This document shows positions 1 to 9,577 of a stretch of 64,000 nucleotides of DNA, piece by piece (within the stretch, counting starts at the first letter, position 1; each line of letters starts with the position of its first letter). Location: positions 16,524 to 80,523 of the forward strand of contig JARIAN010000030.1 of NCBI GenBank assembly GCA_029257865.1, given 5' to 3'. Made by a program: the position numbers and the translations under genes. The notes under the pieces were generated by a model. The model searched no databases and was not told the DNA's origin. It saw only the letters and a program-made list of their open reading frames with translations. Source of the DNA: Phocaeicola sp. (GTDB lineage: Bacteria > Bacteroidota > Bacteroidia > Bacteroidales > Bacteroidaceae).

Positions 1-697
1 GTGGATAAGTAAGGCTTTCATTGATTTTCTCGATACCACGGTGGATATATCCGCATATCGGGTCTATTTTCGAAATGTTTTCTCCGTTCAGAGAAGTGCG
101 AAGACGCAATACCCCATGTGTAGAAGGGTGCTGCGGTCCGATGTTGACTACGAAATCCTTATCGTCAAAGATTACGTTGGTGCGTCCTTCCAAAGTACCG
201 TCCGGGTTCAGGAAATACTCTTCGGTAGTGTCCGCATTGATTTCGTTTTCCATGTTCAGAGGATTAGACTTCATGTCATAGTCTTTGCGGAGAGGGTATC
301 CCACCCAGTCTTCTCTCAAGAAGAGTCGGCGCATGTCCGGATGGTTCAGAAAACGGATGCCGAAGAAGTCGAACACTTCTCTTTCCTTGATTTCTGCCGT
401 TTTCCAAAGATCGCATACCGATGGAAGATAAGCCTGTTCACGGCTTTCGGCAATGGTCTTGATGACTACCTGTTCATAAGTTACGCTTGACTCCAGGTAA
501 TACAAAGCTCCCAGTCCTTCTTCTCCCCAGTCCATTCCTACGACATCTCTCAAGTAGTCCATCGGTTCTTGGGCGTCATGTCGAAGAGTTTCTGCTACTT
601 TCCGGAAGCTGTGGACCGGTACGACAACCATCCATTCACCTTCAGTGCGGATAACAATGTCTGAATCCATTCCGGCTATTTTATCCTTTATATTCAT
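1..697 (-). CDS. nuoCD: NADH-quinone oxidoreductase subunit C/D fusion, 3' part cut by window edge
   Basis: The minus-strand frame opens with ATG at 697 and stays open to the window edge, so only the first 232 or so codons are present. The first ~150 residues resemble the 30 kDa NuoC subunit ([12 protein letters not shown], then [19 protein letters not shown]). After a short linker the frame runs straight into the NuoD start motif [15 protein letters not shown], so C and D are fused. The product is part of the peripheral arm of complex I at the cytoplasmic membrane, passing electrons to quinone. It lies 83 bases after nuoB in the order A-B-CD. The fusion is common in Bacteroidetes and some proteobacteria. 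The identification is firm; the C terminus is not visible. Confidence 0.93.
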   Translation of the reverse strand, partial: MNIKDKIAGMDSDIVIRTEGEWMVVVPVHSFRKVAETLRHDAQEPMDYLRDVVGMDWGEEGLGALYYLESSVTYEQVVIKTIAESREQAYLPSVCDLWKTAEIKEREVFDFFGIRFLNHPDMRRLFLREDWVGYPLRKDYDMKSNPLNMENEINADTTEEYFLNPDGTLEGRTNVIFDDKDFVVNIGPQHPSTHGVLRLRTSLNGENISKIDPICGYIHRGIEKINESLTYP

Positions 698-780
698 TAT
701 CTTGTGACTATTATTTAAGTTTTGTAAGCAAATTCGAAATTCATCTGCTAGTTTAGTATAGGTGCTTACAAAAAATAGAG

Positions 781-1383
781 TTATACATTTTCTTCGTCTT
801 TGTGAGTCTTGCTTTCTTTACGGTTTACACCTCCCAAGAAGCGCTCTGCTTTGATTTTACGTTGTAGCTGCATCATTCCGTAATAGAATGCTTCCGGGCG
901 TGGAGGGCATCCAGGGATAAAGACGTCGACAGGGATGATTTTATCAATGCCGTTTACCACGTGATACGATTTGATGAATGGTCCTCCGGAAATAGTACAT
1001 CCACCCACAGCCACTACATACTTAGGTTCTGCCATCTGGTCATAAAGACGTTTCAAAACTGGAGCCATCTTATAAGTAATGGTACCTAGAACCATAATCA
1101 TGTCGGCCTGTCGGGGTGAGTTACGCGTTACTTCGAATCCGAAGCGTGCCATATCATATCGGGCAGCTCCCAATGACATAAATTCGATGGCACAACAACT
1201 AGTACCGAAAGTAAGTGACCAAAGTGAGTTGCTGCGTCCCCAGTTTATCAGGTCGTCTGCAGTGCCTACTATAACCCCCGCTCCGTCTCGGTTGAGTTCT
1301 TTCACCATTCGTTCTAGGTAATCGTTGTTTTTGAACTCATCATACTCCATTGAGCGGATTTTCACCTTTTTATCTATTCCCAT
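781..1383 (-). CDS. nuoB: NADH-quinone oxidoreductase subunit B
   Basis: A 200-residue protein of the NuoB/PSST family, which carries the last iron-sulfur cluster (N2) before quinone in complex I. The adjacent cysteine pair is visible in [13 protein letters not shown] (about residues 63-64), with further ligand cysteines in [11 protein letters not shown] and [17 protein letters not shown]. The frame could begin at a TTG at 1404, but the ATG at 1383 has an AAAGGAG Shine-Dalgarno-like stretch just upstream and gives the usual family N terminus, so it was chosen. With this start it overlaps the end of nuoA by 10 bases, consistent with translational coupling. Confidence 0.95.
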   Translation of the reverse strand: MGIDKKVKIRSMEYDEFKNNDYLERMVKELNRDGAGVIVGTADDLINWGRSNSLWSLTFGTSCCAIEFMSLGAARYDMARFGFEVTRNSPRQADMIMVLGTITYKMAPVLKRLYDQMAEPKYVVAVGGCTISGGPFIKSYHVVNGIDKIIPVDVFIPGCPPRPEAFYYGMMQLQRKIKAERFLGGVNRKESKTHKDEENV

Positions 1384-1724
1384 TCCAATGCTCCTTTCCG
1401 CCAAGCATACGCTAAGCCTAAGATTAATACTACTAAGAAGAATGCCACACTCACCAGTGCGTAGGCTCCTGTTTCAGCTACTACCACTGCCCACGGGAAG
1501 AGGAATACGGTTTCGATGTCAAACATCAGAAAGAGGATAGCAAATAAATAATATCCTACCTTAAATTGCACCCAAGAACCTCCTCGCGTAGGGATACCAC
1601 ATTCATACGGCTCACCCTTCTGAGGGTTGAATGAGCGTGGTGCCACAAGCTGGGCGATGGTCATGGCTGCTACCACCAGTGCAATGGCTGTGAGGATGAC
1701 TACGATAATAAATGTAAAAAACAT
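1374..1724 (-). CDS. nuoA: NADH-quinone oxidoreductase subunit A
   Basis: A 116-residue membrane subunit of complex I with three predicted transmembrane helices: an N-terminal one (FTFIIVVILTAIALVVAAM), a middle one around FKVGYYLFAILFLMFDIETVFLFPWA, and a C-terminal one (LVSVAFFLVVLILGLAYAW). The family signature ECG followed by FDIE is present (YECGIPT and LMFDIETVFLFP). It is the first gene of the nuo operon here, and its stop lies inside the beginning of nuoB. No convincing promoter of the Bacteroidetes type was found in the 70 bases upstream. Confidence 0.95.
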   Translation of the reverse strand: MFFTFIIVVILTAIALVVAAMTIAQLVAPRSFNPQKGEPYECGIPTRGGSWVQFKVGYYLFAILFLMFDIETVFLFPWAVVVAETGAYALVSVAFFLVVLILGLAYAWRKGALEWE

Positions 1725-1794
1725 ACCTATAAAAAATTAAATTAAATTCCTCTGAATAAAATGCTTATGCAACCCATACTGCATAAAAAGTTAT

Positions 1795-1824
1795 CCGGCT
1801 GCACAGTTGGTTACGGGCAGCCGG
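1795..1824 (-). terminator. Hairpin after the small exported protein gene
   Basis: CCGGCTGC at 1795-1802 is perfectly complementary to GCAGCCGG at 1817-1824, with a 14-base loop. Read on the minus strand it is followed by ATAACTTTTTATG, a modest T tract. It sits between the gene ending at 1844 and nuoA, so it probably separates the two transcripts. Confidence 0.6.
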
Positions 1825-1843
1825 TCAGTTATTTATGGTGGAT

Positions 1844-2239
1844 TTAAATAATCCATCTTTGAAGCGCACAGCAATACTGTGCAGCTTGTATGTAGCCGGT
1901 CTCTTCCAGCAGTTGTCTGTTGAGGCTTTTGCCTCCATAAGTAATACGGTGCATCATCACGATTGATCGTTTGTGTAGGTATCCTTTCGATTTGATGTCT
2001 TGTAAGAAGATGTGTGGAAGCAGGGTAGCTGCCGGCAGCTCACCGCAGATGGGTGTGTTGAGGGGAGTTTGTCCGAGTTCCGATTCTGTGTGACACATTC
2101 CGTATTTTGCTTCGTCTATGCTGAAGCATTGTTCTACCGTGTTTCTTCTTTCTGCTATATATTCATAATGGACTCCCCTTGTAACCGAAGTTATAAGGAG
2201 TAACAAAAAAAATATTGTCATTTTAATCCATTGGTTCAT
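1844..2239 (-). CDS. Small exported protein of unknown function
   Basis: A 131-residue protein that I do not recognise. It begins MNQWIKMTIFFLLLLITSV, a clear hydrophobic signal segment, so it is probably exported. The mature part has four cysteines in a short chain (EQCFSIDEAKYGMCH, PICGEL, QYCCAL) that could form disulfides. The frame extends upstream to a TTG at 2266, but that codon lies inside the likely promoter -7 element, so the ATG at 2239 was chosen. It stands alone between two hairpins, downstream of trkA and upstream of nuoA, and appears to be its own transcription unit. Confidence 0.6.
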   Translation of the reverse strand: MNQWIKMTIFFLLLLITSVTRGVHYEYIAERRNTVEQCFSIDEAKYGMCHTESELGQTPLNTPICGELPAATLLPHIFLQDIKSKGYLHKRSIVMMHRITYGGKSLNRQLLEETGYIQAAQYCCALQRWII

Positions 2240-2262
2240 AATATCGCTTTTCTGAAAACGGT

Positions 2263-2271
2263 GCAAATATA
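2263..2271 (-). promoter_or_regulatory. Promoter -7 element for the small exported protein
   Basis: On the minus strand the sequence is TATATTTGC, a full match to the Bacteroidetes -7 element TAnnTTTG with the preferred following C. It lies 24 bases before the ATG at 2239. No clear -33 TTG was found at the usual 19-21 base distance. Confidence 0.6.
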
Positions 2272-2312
2272 CAGATTTTATTTGAAGTAATATCTGTTTG
2301 TTTTAATAAAAA

Positions 2313-2350
2313 AAATGCCAGAATCGCTCTGTGTGCGACAACTGGCATTT
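2313..2350 (-). terminator. Terminator of the dxs-trkA operon
   Basis: AAATGCCAG at 2313-2321 pairs perfectly with CTGGCATTT at 2342-2350, and TCGC/GCGA inside the loop extends the structure. On the minus strand the hairpin runs into a tract of eight or more T residues. It starts nine bases after the trkA stop codon. Confidence 0.85.
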
Positions 2351-2358
2351 GTTGAATA

Positions 2359-3699
2359 TTAGTTGAAGTATTTTTCCAATTTCTTGATCATCATTCCTAG
2401 ACAGAAAACCACCACGTGGTCGTGTTCTTGGATAGTTGTGTTACCGGTAACCAAGATACCTTCTCCGTTTCTGATGAGTCCACCTATGGTAGCACCTTTA
2501 GGAAGGCCTACATCTTTCACTTGAGAGCGTGTGATTCTTGAGCCGGGTTTTACGGTAAATTCAGCCACATCGGCATTGGCGAAGGTAAGACATTTTACAT
2601 TTGAGACATCGGCATCCAGCATCATCTGATAGATATGGCTGGCGGCAATGAACTTTTTGTTGATGACCGTACCGATATCCAGACTTTCCGCCATGCTGAT
2701 ATAGTCAATGTTTTCCACCTCTGCCACTGTTTTGCTGACTCCCATACGTTTTGCTGCCAGACAGGCCAGGATATTGGTTTCTGCGTTTCCGGTAAGAGCC
2801 ACAAATGCTTCCACATTTTGAATGCCCTCCTCTACGAGAAGCTCCATATCCCGTCCGTCACCATTGATAATCATTACGTCATCGTCTACCAGTTCTGTCA
2901 GCCGGTTGCAGCGGCTGATATCGTTTTCAATGATTTTGGTATGCATATATTCCGGCATATACTGAGTGGTTCTTACGGCTATGCGGCTACCTCCCATAAT
3001 CATCACGTTCCTGATATCGGCATAGTTTTCCTTTCCGGCTATTTTACGGATATAAGGAATATACTTCTTGGTAGTAGTGAAATATACAATGTCATTCAGC
3101 CGGATGGTGTCATCACCTCGAGGGATGATGGTTTCATTGTTGCGCTTGATGGCTACAATATGAAACGGGATGTTTCTTCCACCCAGTTCGTGGAGCGGCA
3201 CATTCAATATTTCAGCCGTATCTCTCATTTTAGTACCGAGCAGCACCAGTGCGCCTCCGGCAAATTCCCACCACTGTCTGATCCAACTCATCTTTACGGC
3301 ATCTACGATATCTTTGGCGGCTAGCATTTCAGGATAAATCAGCGAGTGAACTCCTAGTTTGGAAAAGAACTCCTGATGCTTGGGCAGCAGATATTCATAG
3401 TTATCAATTCGTGCTACAGTCTTTTTGGCTCCTAAGCTAGTAGCCAGCATACAAGCCGTCATGTTTTGGCTTTCATCTGGAGTAACGGCGATAAATAGGT
3501 CGGCACCCGATACTCCTGCTTCTTTTAGACCGGAGATTGAAGTAGGCGAGAGGCATACAGTCATCAAGTCGATGTTGTTACCCAGTCTACTCAATTTTTC
3601 TTCATTCTCATCCATCAGGATAATGTCTTGGTTTTCTCCCGATAACAGTTTGGCTAGGTGAGTTCCTACTTCACCGGCTCCTGCAATGATTATTTTCAT
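2359..3699 (-). CDS. trkA: Trk potassium uptake regulatory protein TrkA
   Basis: A 446-residue cytoplasmic subunit that binds NAD(H) and gates the TrkH potassium channel. It opens with the Rossmann motif [19 protein letters not shown] and has the duplicated layout of the family: RCK_N and RCK_C in the first half, then a second RCK_N beginning at [13 protein letters not shown] and a second RCK_C ending KKLEKYF. The frame could start further upstream at 3753, but the ATG at 3699 overlaps the dxs stop in an ATGA junction and gives the canonical N terminus. dxs and trkA therefore form an operon. A trkH gene would be expected nearby but none is in this window. Confidence 0.93.
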   Translation of the reverse strand: MKIIIAGAGEVGTHLAKLLSGENQDIILMDENEEKLSRLGNNIDLMTVCLSPTSISGLKEAGVSGADLFIAVTPDESQNMTACMLATSLGAKKTVARIDNYEYLLPKHQEFFSKLGVHSLIYPEMLAAKDIVDAVKMSWIRQWWEFAGGALVLLGTKMRDTAEILNVPLHELGGRNIPFHIVAIKRNNETIIPRGDDTIRLNDIVYFTTTKKYIPYIRKIAGKENYADIRNVMIMGGSRIAVRTTQYMPEYMHTKIIENDISRCNRLTELVDDDVMIINGDGRDMELLVEEGIQNVEAFVALTGNAETNILACLAAKRMGVSKTVAEVENIDYISMAESLDIGTVINKKFIAASHIYQMMLDADVSNVKCLTFANADVAEFTVKPGSRITRSQVKDVGLPKGATIGGLIRNGEGILVTGNTTIQEHDHVVVFCLGMMIKKLEKYFN

Positions 3700-5606
3700 G
3701 AATTCAATGTATGAGTTATGGTGTGATATATACTGTTTGTATCTATATGGCAAATTCGGAACAGGTCGTCTACAGGACCATGCTGTACAAATTTATCGTC
3801 AATTCCCAGGCGTTTGACAGTTGGGCAGTATCCGTTGTCGGACATAAATTCCAATACGGTGCTTCCCATACCACCTTTCAGCACACCGTCTTCCACGGTG
3901 ATGATTTTTTTGAATCGGCTACCTATTTCATGAAGCATCTTTTCATCAAGCGGCTTGAGGAAACGCAAGTCGTAGTGTGCAATGCTTTTTCCCGGATGCT
4001 CTGCCTCGTAAAGTTCAATGGCTTTACCGGCCATATTCCCTATCGGTCCGATAGTGATGACAGCCAAGTCGCAGCCGTCTTTCAGCTTGCGTCCAGTACC
4101 TACCTTTACAGCTTCCAGAGGACATTTCCATTCGGTGAGCACTCCTCTTCCACGAGGGTATCTTATTGCAAACGGTCCCATGTCTGGTAATTGGGCGGTG
4201 TACATCAGTTTCCTCAATTCCATCTCATCCATTGGCGAAGCAATGGTCAGATTAGGGATAATGCGCAGGTAGGCCATGTCGAACACTCCATGATGTGTAG
4301 GACCGTCTTCTCCTACCAGTCCGGCTCGGTCTAGGCATAGTACAACAGGCAGTTTCTGTATGGCTACATCGTGGATGATGTTGTCATAAGCACGTTGCAT
4401 GAACGAAGAGTAGATGTTGCAGAATGGAATCATTCCCTCCTTGGCCATTCCTCCAGAGAAAGTGACAGCATGTCCTTCGGCGATACCTACGTCGAAAGTT
4501 CTTTGCGGCATTTCTTTCATAAGCATGGTCATGGAGCACCCGGTAGGCATAGCCGGTGTGACACCTATGATCTTGTCGTTTTGTCGTGCCAGTTCTACCA
4601 GTGTGGCGCCGAATACATCTTGAAAGCGAGGAGGCAGCCCTTCGGTGCAAGACACGATGCGCTCTCCGGTTTCTTTGTCAAAGATACCAGGGGCATGCCA
4701 AACGGTGGCCGACTTTTCCGCCGGTTTGAATCCTTTTCCCTTGACAGTATGGATATGCAGCAGTTTGGGCCCTTTCATGTCCTTTATTTCTTTCAGTACT
4801 TTGATGAGGGCTTGTATATTGTGTCCGTCTACCGGACCAAAATAGCGGATATTTAATCCTTCAAAAATATTTTGTTGCTGTGCAATGACCGATTTCAGGC
4901 TGTTGTTGAAACGAATCAGGCTTTTTCTTTTCTCCTCGTTGAGCCATCCCCAGTCGTGGAATTTTTTAGAAAGAGTATATCTTATCCGGTTATATCTTTC
5001 CGAAGTCTGCAAGTTGAGCAGATACTGTTTCATTCCCCCCACACTGCGGTCGATGGCCATATCATTGTCATTAAGAATGATGAGCAGGTTGTTGGGTGTA
5101 GAAGAAACATTATTAAGACCTTCGAATGCCAGTCCGCCGCTCATGGCTCCGTCGCCGATAACCGCTACCACATGACGATTATCTTCCCCTTTTTGTGCAG
5201 CAGCTACCGCCATGCCTAAAGCAGCCGAGATGGAGTTTGAGGCATGTCCGCAAGTAAAAGTATCATATTCACTTTCTGCAGGCGAAGGGAAAGGGCATAA
5301 TCCGTTCAGCTTTCTGTTAGTACAGAATCTGTCGCGACGTCCGGTCAGGATTTTATGACCATACGCCTGATGTCCTACATCCCATACGATGCGGTCTTCA
5401 GGAGTATTGAATATATAGTGGAGGGCAACCGTCAGCTCTACTACTCCCAAACTGGAACCAAAATGTCCAGGGTTGCGTGACAGTTCGTCTATGATTTTCA
5501 TCCTGAGTTCATGACAAACCTGTGGAAGAGCCTCTGTCGGCACATGGCGCAGGTCGTCCGGACTGTTTATCTTGTTCAGCAATTCATACGAAGTAGGTTG
5601 TTCCAT
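3696..5606 (-). CDS. dxs: 1-deoxy-D-xylulose-5-phosphate synthase
   Basis: A 636-residue thiamine diphosphate enzyme of normal family length that condenses pyruvate and glyceraldehyde 3-phosphate, the first step of the MEP isoprenoid pathway. Visible features are the N-terminal [17 protein letters not shown] region, the ThDP-binding GDGAMSGG (around residue 151) followed by the LNDNDMAI segment, and the pyrimidine-domain motif [18 protein letters not shown]. The transketolase C-terminal domain follows. Its TGA stop overlaps the trkA ATG by four bases. A promoter -7 element lies 27 bases upstream of the start codon. Confidence 0.97.
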   Translation of the reverse strand: MEQPTSYELLNKINSPDDLRHVPTEALPQVCHELRMKIIDELSRNPGHFGSSLGVVELTVALHYIFNTPEDRIVWDVGHQAYGHKILTGRRDRFCTNRKLNGLCPFPSPAESEYDTFTCGHASNSISAALGMAVAAAQKGEDNRHVVAVIGDGAMSGGLAFEGLNNVSSTPNNLLIILNDNDMAIDRSVGGMKQYLLNLQTSERYNRIRYTLSKKFHDWGWLNEEKRKSLIRFNNSLKSVIAQQQNIFEGLNIRYFGPVDGHNIQALIKVLKEIKDMKGPKLLHIHTVKGKGFKPAEKSATVWHAPGIFDKETGERIVSCTEGLPPRFQDVFGATLVELARQNDKIIGVTPAMPTGCSMTMLMKEMPQRTFDVGIAEGHAVTFSGGMAKEGMIPFCNIYSSFMQRAYDNIIHDVAIQKLPVVLCLDRAGLVGEDGPTHHGVFDMAYLRIIPNLTIASPMDEMELRKLMYTAQLPDMGPFAIRYPRGRGVLTEWKCPLEAVKVGTGRKLKDGCDLAVITIGPIGNMAGKAIELYEAEHPGKSIAHYDLRFLKPLDEKMLHEIGSRFKKIITVEDGVLKGGMGSTVLEFMSDNGYCPTVKRLGIDDKFVQHGPVDDLFRICHIDTNSIYHTITHTLNS

Positions 5607-5632
5607 CCTATTTTATTAAAATATTATCAGTA

Positions 5633-5640
5633 CAAAAGTA
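5633..5640 (-). promoter_or_regulatory. Promoter -7 element for dxs-trkA
   Basis: Minus-strand TACTTTTG matches TAnnTTTG exactly, 27 bases upstream of the dxs start. No good -33 TTG is visible. Confidence 0.6.
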
Positions 5641-5773
5641 CGATAAATATGTGTATTGTGCTTACATTTGTATTAAAAAAATGAAGTTTTGTCTTAGGAC
5701 TCGTTGGGGATGTTGCAAGAGGATGAAAGAAACCTAATTGCTTTTTAGAAAAAAGAGTCTGAATTTAGCTCCG

Positions 5774-5882
5774 GAAAATATGCTGATGTTTTGCTGGAAT
5801 CATCGATATATTTTCCCTGAAATGTCAGTATATTCTGTTTGAAATGTCAGCATGTTCTCTTCAAAATGTCCCGATGATTTTT
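5774..5882. repeat. 22-base periodic degenerate repeat, array 1
   Basis: Five consecutive units begin at 5774, 5796, 5819, 5841 and 5863, that is with spacings of 22, 23, 22 and 22 bases. Each begins with an A-rich stretch followed by a core such as ATGCTGATG, ATGTCAGTAT, ATGTCAGCAT or ATGTCCCGATG and ends T-rich. The same design recurs at 24865-24996 and 43492-43604. It lies in the 347-base gap between the divergent dxs and GSCFA genes; the rest of that gap holds the dxs promoter and nothing else that I can see. Confidence 0.7.
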
Positions 5883-5953
5883 AAGGCACGAAATAAAGGT
5901 TGTATTGATAAGTGATTATAAGTATAAAAGATTAACAATAAGGTATATTAAGT

Positions 5954-6940
5954 ATGGAGTTTCGTACTAAAGTAGAATTTCCTTCCGTTAGAGAGAAAAT
6001 GACTCATGCGGGGCATTTAATGCTATGGGGGTCTTGCTTTACAGAGCATATTGGGAACTTGCTGTGTAAAAATAAATTCTCATGCAATATCAATCCGTTT
6101 GGTATTCTTTATAACCCTCTTTCTATAGCCGAGGCCTTGCATCAGGTGATAGCCGGCAAGAAATATACAACAGCCGACTTGGGTGAGCATAATGGAATTT
6201 GGCATAGTATGATGCATCATTCTTCGTTTTCTTCTCCTTGTAGGGAAACTGTGTTGGGAAGAATCAACTCGGCGCTTGATGAGGCTCGTGCAGAGTTGCC
6301 CCGTACGCAATGGATGGTGTTTACTTGGGGAACCGCCAGAGTCTATCGTTGGAATGAGGACGGAAGGGTGGTGGGCAATTGCCACAAACTGCCCGAACGC
6401 TTGTTTACCCGCACCTTACTTGAGGTGGACGAGATTGTAAACTTGTATATAGGCTTGATAGATGAGCTGCAAAGCGTGAATCCCGAGATGCATTTCCTCT
6501 TTACGGTAAGTCCTATTCGTCATATAAAAGATGGTCTTCATGGCAATCAGATAAACAAGGCTGTGCTTCTTTTGGCCGCCGAGAAGTTATGTAGCCGATA
6601 TGCTTGCTGTCATTATTTCCCTTCTTATGAGATTGTGATGGATGAGTTACGCGACTATCGTTTTTATGCCGATGATATGGTGCATCCTTCCTCTTTGGCG
6701 GTGCAATATATTTGGGAATGTTTCTCTCAGTGTTATTTTCCTCCCGAGACACAGGTCCTGATTCGGCAATGGGAAGAGATAAGGAAGGGATTGGAACATC
6801 GTCCTTTTGATGCCACTTCGGAGGCATATCATCGTTTTATAAGTCAAATTCTGTTAAAAATAGAGAGCTTAAAAGAAAAATTTCCGTATTTAGATGTGCA
6901 AAATGAAATAGATATATGTCAAGTTCGATTGAAGAAATAG
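5954..6940 (+). CDS. GSCFA domain protein
   Basis: A 328-residue protein with the signature LMLWGSCFTEHIGNLL near the N terminus, which names the GSCFA family (Pfam PF08885). The family is SGNH-like, and the conserved block with FTWGTARVYR and the late DDMVHPSSLAVQYIWE (a possible Asp-His pair) fits an esterase or hydrolase fold. No signal peptide is seen, so it is probably cytoplasmic. Its last 25 bases overlap the start of the murF-alr gene in another frame, which couples it to cell-wall precursor synthesis. The biochemical function of the family is not established. Confidence 0.85.
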   Translation: MEFRTKVEFPSVREKMTHAGHLMLWGSCFTEHIGNLLCKNKFSCNINPFGILYNPLSIAEALHQVIAGKKYTTADLGEHNGIWHSMMHHSSFSSPCRETVLGRINSALDEARAELPRTQWMVFTWGTARVYRWNEDGRVVGNCHKLPERLFTRTLLEVDEIVNLYIGLIDELQSVNPEMHFLFTVSPIRHIKDGLHGNQINKAVLLLAAEKLCSRYACCHYFPSYEIVMDELRDYRFYADDMVHPSSLAVQYIWECFSQCYFPPETQVLIRQWEEIRKGLEHRPFDATSEAYHRFISQILLKIESLKEKFPYLDVQNEIDICQVRLKK

Positions 6941-9381
6941 CTTCTGTTATAGGAGCAGATAGAATAGGAAACCATGTTTCGCAGATAAACTGGTTGCTGA
7001 CCGACAGCCGTTCGTTGTGTTTTCCGGAAGAAACTCTGTTTTTTGCCTTGAAAACCAAGCGTAATGACGGTCACAAGTATTTGGCAGACCTTTATATGCG
7101 TGGGGTACGTAATTTTGTGGTGGCTGACTTGCCTGATGACATGGCAGCCTATGCCGACGCCAATTTCTTACGGGTAGGTGATACTTGCAAGTCGCTTCAG
7201 CGTCTGGCTGCTCGTCATCGCAGACGTTTTCAAGTGCCGGTGGTGGGCATTACCGGCAGCAATGGGAAAACGGTAGTCAAAGAGTGGTTGTATCAATTGT
7301 TGAGCGGCAGCCGCGTCATTACCCGTTCGCCACGCAGTTATAATTCGCAGATAGGAGTACCTTTGTCGGTATGGCTCATGAACGAGCATACAGAGTTGGG
7401 TATCTTTGAGGCGGGGATTTCTGAAATGGGAGAGATGGAGGCCTTGCAGCCTATCATTCAGCCTACCATTGGAGTGATTACCAATATAGGAGGTGCTCAT
7501 CAGGAAAACTTTGCGTCTTTGCAAGACAAATGCATGGAGAAACTCCAGCTATTCAAGGATTGCGATGTGATAGTGTATAATGGTGACAACGAACTGATAA
7601 GCAGTTGTGTCTCTAAATCATTGTTTACTTCACGGGAAATTGCATGGTCGGCCAGGGACAATGAACGCCCACTTTTCATTGAAAGTATTGAAAAAGGAAC
7701 AGATGATACATTGGTGAAGTATCGTTATTTGGGATTCAACAAGGAATATCGTATTCCATTTATAGACGATGCCTCTATCGAAAACTCTATCAACTGTCTG
7801 GCTGTGGCTCTTTATCTGATGGTCTCTCCTGAAGAGATTGCGCGTTGTATGGCTCATTTGGAACCGATAGCTATGCGGCTTGAAGTGAAGGAAGGCAAGA
7901 ACGGGTGTGTATTGATTAATGATAGTTATAACTCCGACTTTGCTTCGTTGGACATTGCGCTTGACTTTATGGCGCGCCGTACAGAGGATAAGGGCAGAAA
8001 ACGTACATTGATTCTCTCGGATATTTTGGAAACCGGACAGCCGGGAAAATTGCTTTACCGACAGGTGGCCGATTTGGTGCATAGTCGTGGAGTGGACCGT
8101 ATTATAGGAGTGGGGGAAGATATTTCTGCCGCAGCGGTGCGTTTTGATATAGAAAAAACTTTCTTCCGTTCTACTTCCGAATTGATAGAGTCGGGCTTGC
8201 TCAACTCGTTGCGCAATGAAGTGGTGCTGATAAAAGGAGCGCGTGCATTCCATTTTGATGATATTACCGACCGCTTGGAACAGAAAGTGCATGAAACAAT
8301 TTTGGAAATCAATCTGAATGCATTGGTAGACAACATGAATTTCTACCGTAACAGATTGAAACCGGAAACAAAGATGGTGTGTATGGTAAAGGCTTCTGCT
8401 TATGGAGCAGGGTCTTTTGAGATTGCTAAGACACTTGAAGACCAGCGGGTAGATTATTTGGCCGTGGCGGTGGCAGATGAAGGTGCAGACCTGCGAAAGG
8501 CTGGCATTAATTGTGCTATCATGATTATGAATCCGGAACTTTCGGCCTTTAAGACTATGTTCGACTATAAATTGGAGCCCGAAGTTTATAGTTTCCATTT
8601 GCTGGATGAACTGATAAAGGCTGCCGGAAGAGAAGGGGTTTCCAGTATTCCTATTCATATCAAGATAGATACTGGTATGCATCGTTTGGGTTTTGCTCCA
8701 GAGGAAATTCCTTTGTTGGTGGAAAAGTTGCAGAGGCAGACTGCAGTGGTGCCTCGTTCGGTGTTTTCACATTTGGTAGGTAGCGACTCTGCTACTTTCG
8801 ATGCATTTACCCGCCATCAGATAGAAACATTTGCAAGGGCTGCGGATCAACTGCAGCAAGGATTTAGCCATAAGATACTAAGACATATCTGCAATACGGC
8901 TGGTATAGAACGTTATCCGGAAGCGCAGTTTGAGATGGTTCGTTTGGGTATCGGACTTTATGGGGTAAATCCTTTTACGAACAAGATGATGCAGAACGTA
9001 AGTACCTTGAAGACCACCATTCTGCAGATTCATGATGTTCCTGCCGAAGATACGGTAGGATATAGCCGGAAAGGAAGGCTGGAGCGCAATTCACGCATTG
9101 CTGCATTGCCTATTGGGTATGCCGATGGATTGAACCGTCATTTGGGTAATGGTCATGGCTATTGCATGGTCAATGGGCAAAAGGCTTATTATGTGGGTAA
9201 TATCTGTATGGATGTCTGCATGATTGATGTAACCGATATTGACTGCAAGGAAGGTGATCAGGTTATTATCTTTGGTGGTGAACTTCCGGTTACTGTTTTG
9301 GCCGAAAAGCTGAATACGATTCCTTATGAAATATTGACAGGGGTGTCTGCTCGTGTGAAACGGGTTTATTATCAAGGATAA
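6916..9381 (+). CDS. Bifunctional MurF ligase / alanine racemase
   Basis: An 821-residue fusion of two enzymes of peptidoglycan precursor synthesis. Residues 1 to about 455 are UDP-N-acetylmuramoyl-tripeptide:D-alanyl-D-alanine ligase, with the Mur ATP loop VGITGSNGKTVVKEW at about 110-117 and NDSYNSDFASLDIAL further on. From about residue 458 (ETILEINLNALVDNM) it is a PLP-dependent alanine racemase, with the PLP lysine near residue 492 in MVKASAYGAG, and the catalytic tyrosine region TVGYSRKGRLE and GNICMDVCMIDVT. One half makes D-alanine, which after conversion to D-Ala-D-Ala is used by the other half. The fusion is common in Bacteroidetes. It shares a transcript with the GSCFA gene. Confidence 0.95.
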   Translation: MSSSIEEIASVIGADRIGNHVSQINWLLTDSRSLCFPEETLFFALKTKRNDGHKYLADLYMRGVRNFVVADLPDDMAAYADANFLRVGDTCKSLQRLAARHRRRFQVPVVGITGSNGKTVVKEWLYQLLSGSRVITRSPRSYNSQIGVPLSVWLMNEHTELGIFEAGISEMGEMEALQPIIQPTIGVITNIGGAHQENFASLQDKCMEKLQLFKDCDVIVYNGDNELISSCVSKSLFTSREIAWSARDNERPLFIESIEKGTDDTLVKYRYLGFNKEYRIPFIDDASIENSINCLAVALYLMVSPEEIARCMAHLEPIAMRLEVKEGKNGCVLINDSYNSDFASLDIALDFMARRTEDKGRKRTLILSDILETGQPGKLLYRQVADLVHSRGVDRIIGVGEDISAAAVRFDIEKTFFRSTSELIESGLLNSLRNEVVLIKGARAFHFDDITDRLEQKVHETILEINLNALVDNMNFYRNRLKPETKMVCMVKASAYGAGSFEIAKTLEDQRVDYLAVAVADEGADLRKAGINCAIMIMNPELSAFKTMFDYKLEPEVYSFHLLDELIKAAGREGVSSIPIHIKIDTGMHRLGFAPEEIPLLVEKLQRQTAVVPRSVFSHLVGSDSATFDAFTRHQIETFARAADQLQQGFSHKILRHICNTAGIERYPEAQFEMVRLGIGLYGVNPFTNKMMQNVSTLKTTILQIHDVPAEDTVGYSRKGRLERNSRIAALPIGYADGLNRHLGNGHGYCMVNGQKAYYVGNICMDVCMIDVTDIDCKEGDQVIIFGGELPVTVLAEKLNTIPYEILTGVSARVKRVYYQG

Positions 9382-9414
9382 GGATACCTCCCTTTCTTTT
9401 CATTGGAATAGTGG

Positions 9415-9462
9415 AAAAGCATGTTTTCAATTTGTTCGAATTGAAGACATGCTTTTTATTTT
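9415..9462 (+). terminator. Terminator after murF-alr
   Basis: AAAAGCATG and TTTTCAATT on the left pair with AATTGAAGA and CATGCTTTT on the right across a six-base loop (one G-U pair), followed by TTTTATTTT. It lies about 35 bases after the stop codon. Confidence 0.9.
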
Positions 9463-9507
9463 AGTCTGATTTGTAGTTGATAATGGTAGTGGTAATTAAA
9501 AATTGTT

Positions 9508-9516
9508 TATATTTGC
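9508..9516 (+). promoter_or_regulatory. Promoter -7 element for the HTH-cupin / acyl-CoA synthetase operon
   Basis: TATATTTGC is a full match to TAnnTTTG plus C, 62 bases before the regulator start codon. A clear -33 element at the correct spacing is not seen. Confidence 0.65.
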
Positions 9517-9577
9517 GGCTGATTTGTTACTGATTGACAGATTATTCTTTTATTAATCACTAAATATATAGTAGAGT

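Noticed and set aside
1-490. Plus-strand open frames at the left edge of the window
   Set aside because: They are antisense to nuoCD, whose minus-strand frame carries the [15 protein letters not shown] motif.
7630-8682. Long minus-strand open frame (350 codons) opposite murF-alr
   Set aside because: It lies entirely within a clearly conserved fusion gene, has no family motif and an unlikely His/Ser/Cys-rich composition; it is a shadow of the codon pattern on the other strand.
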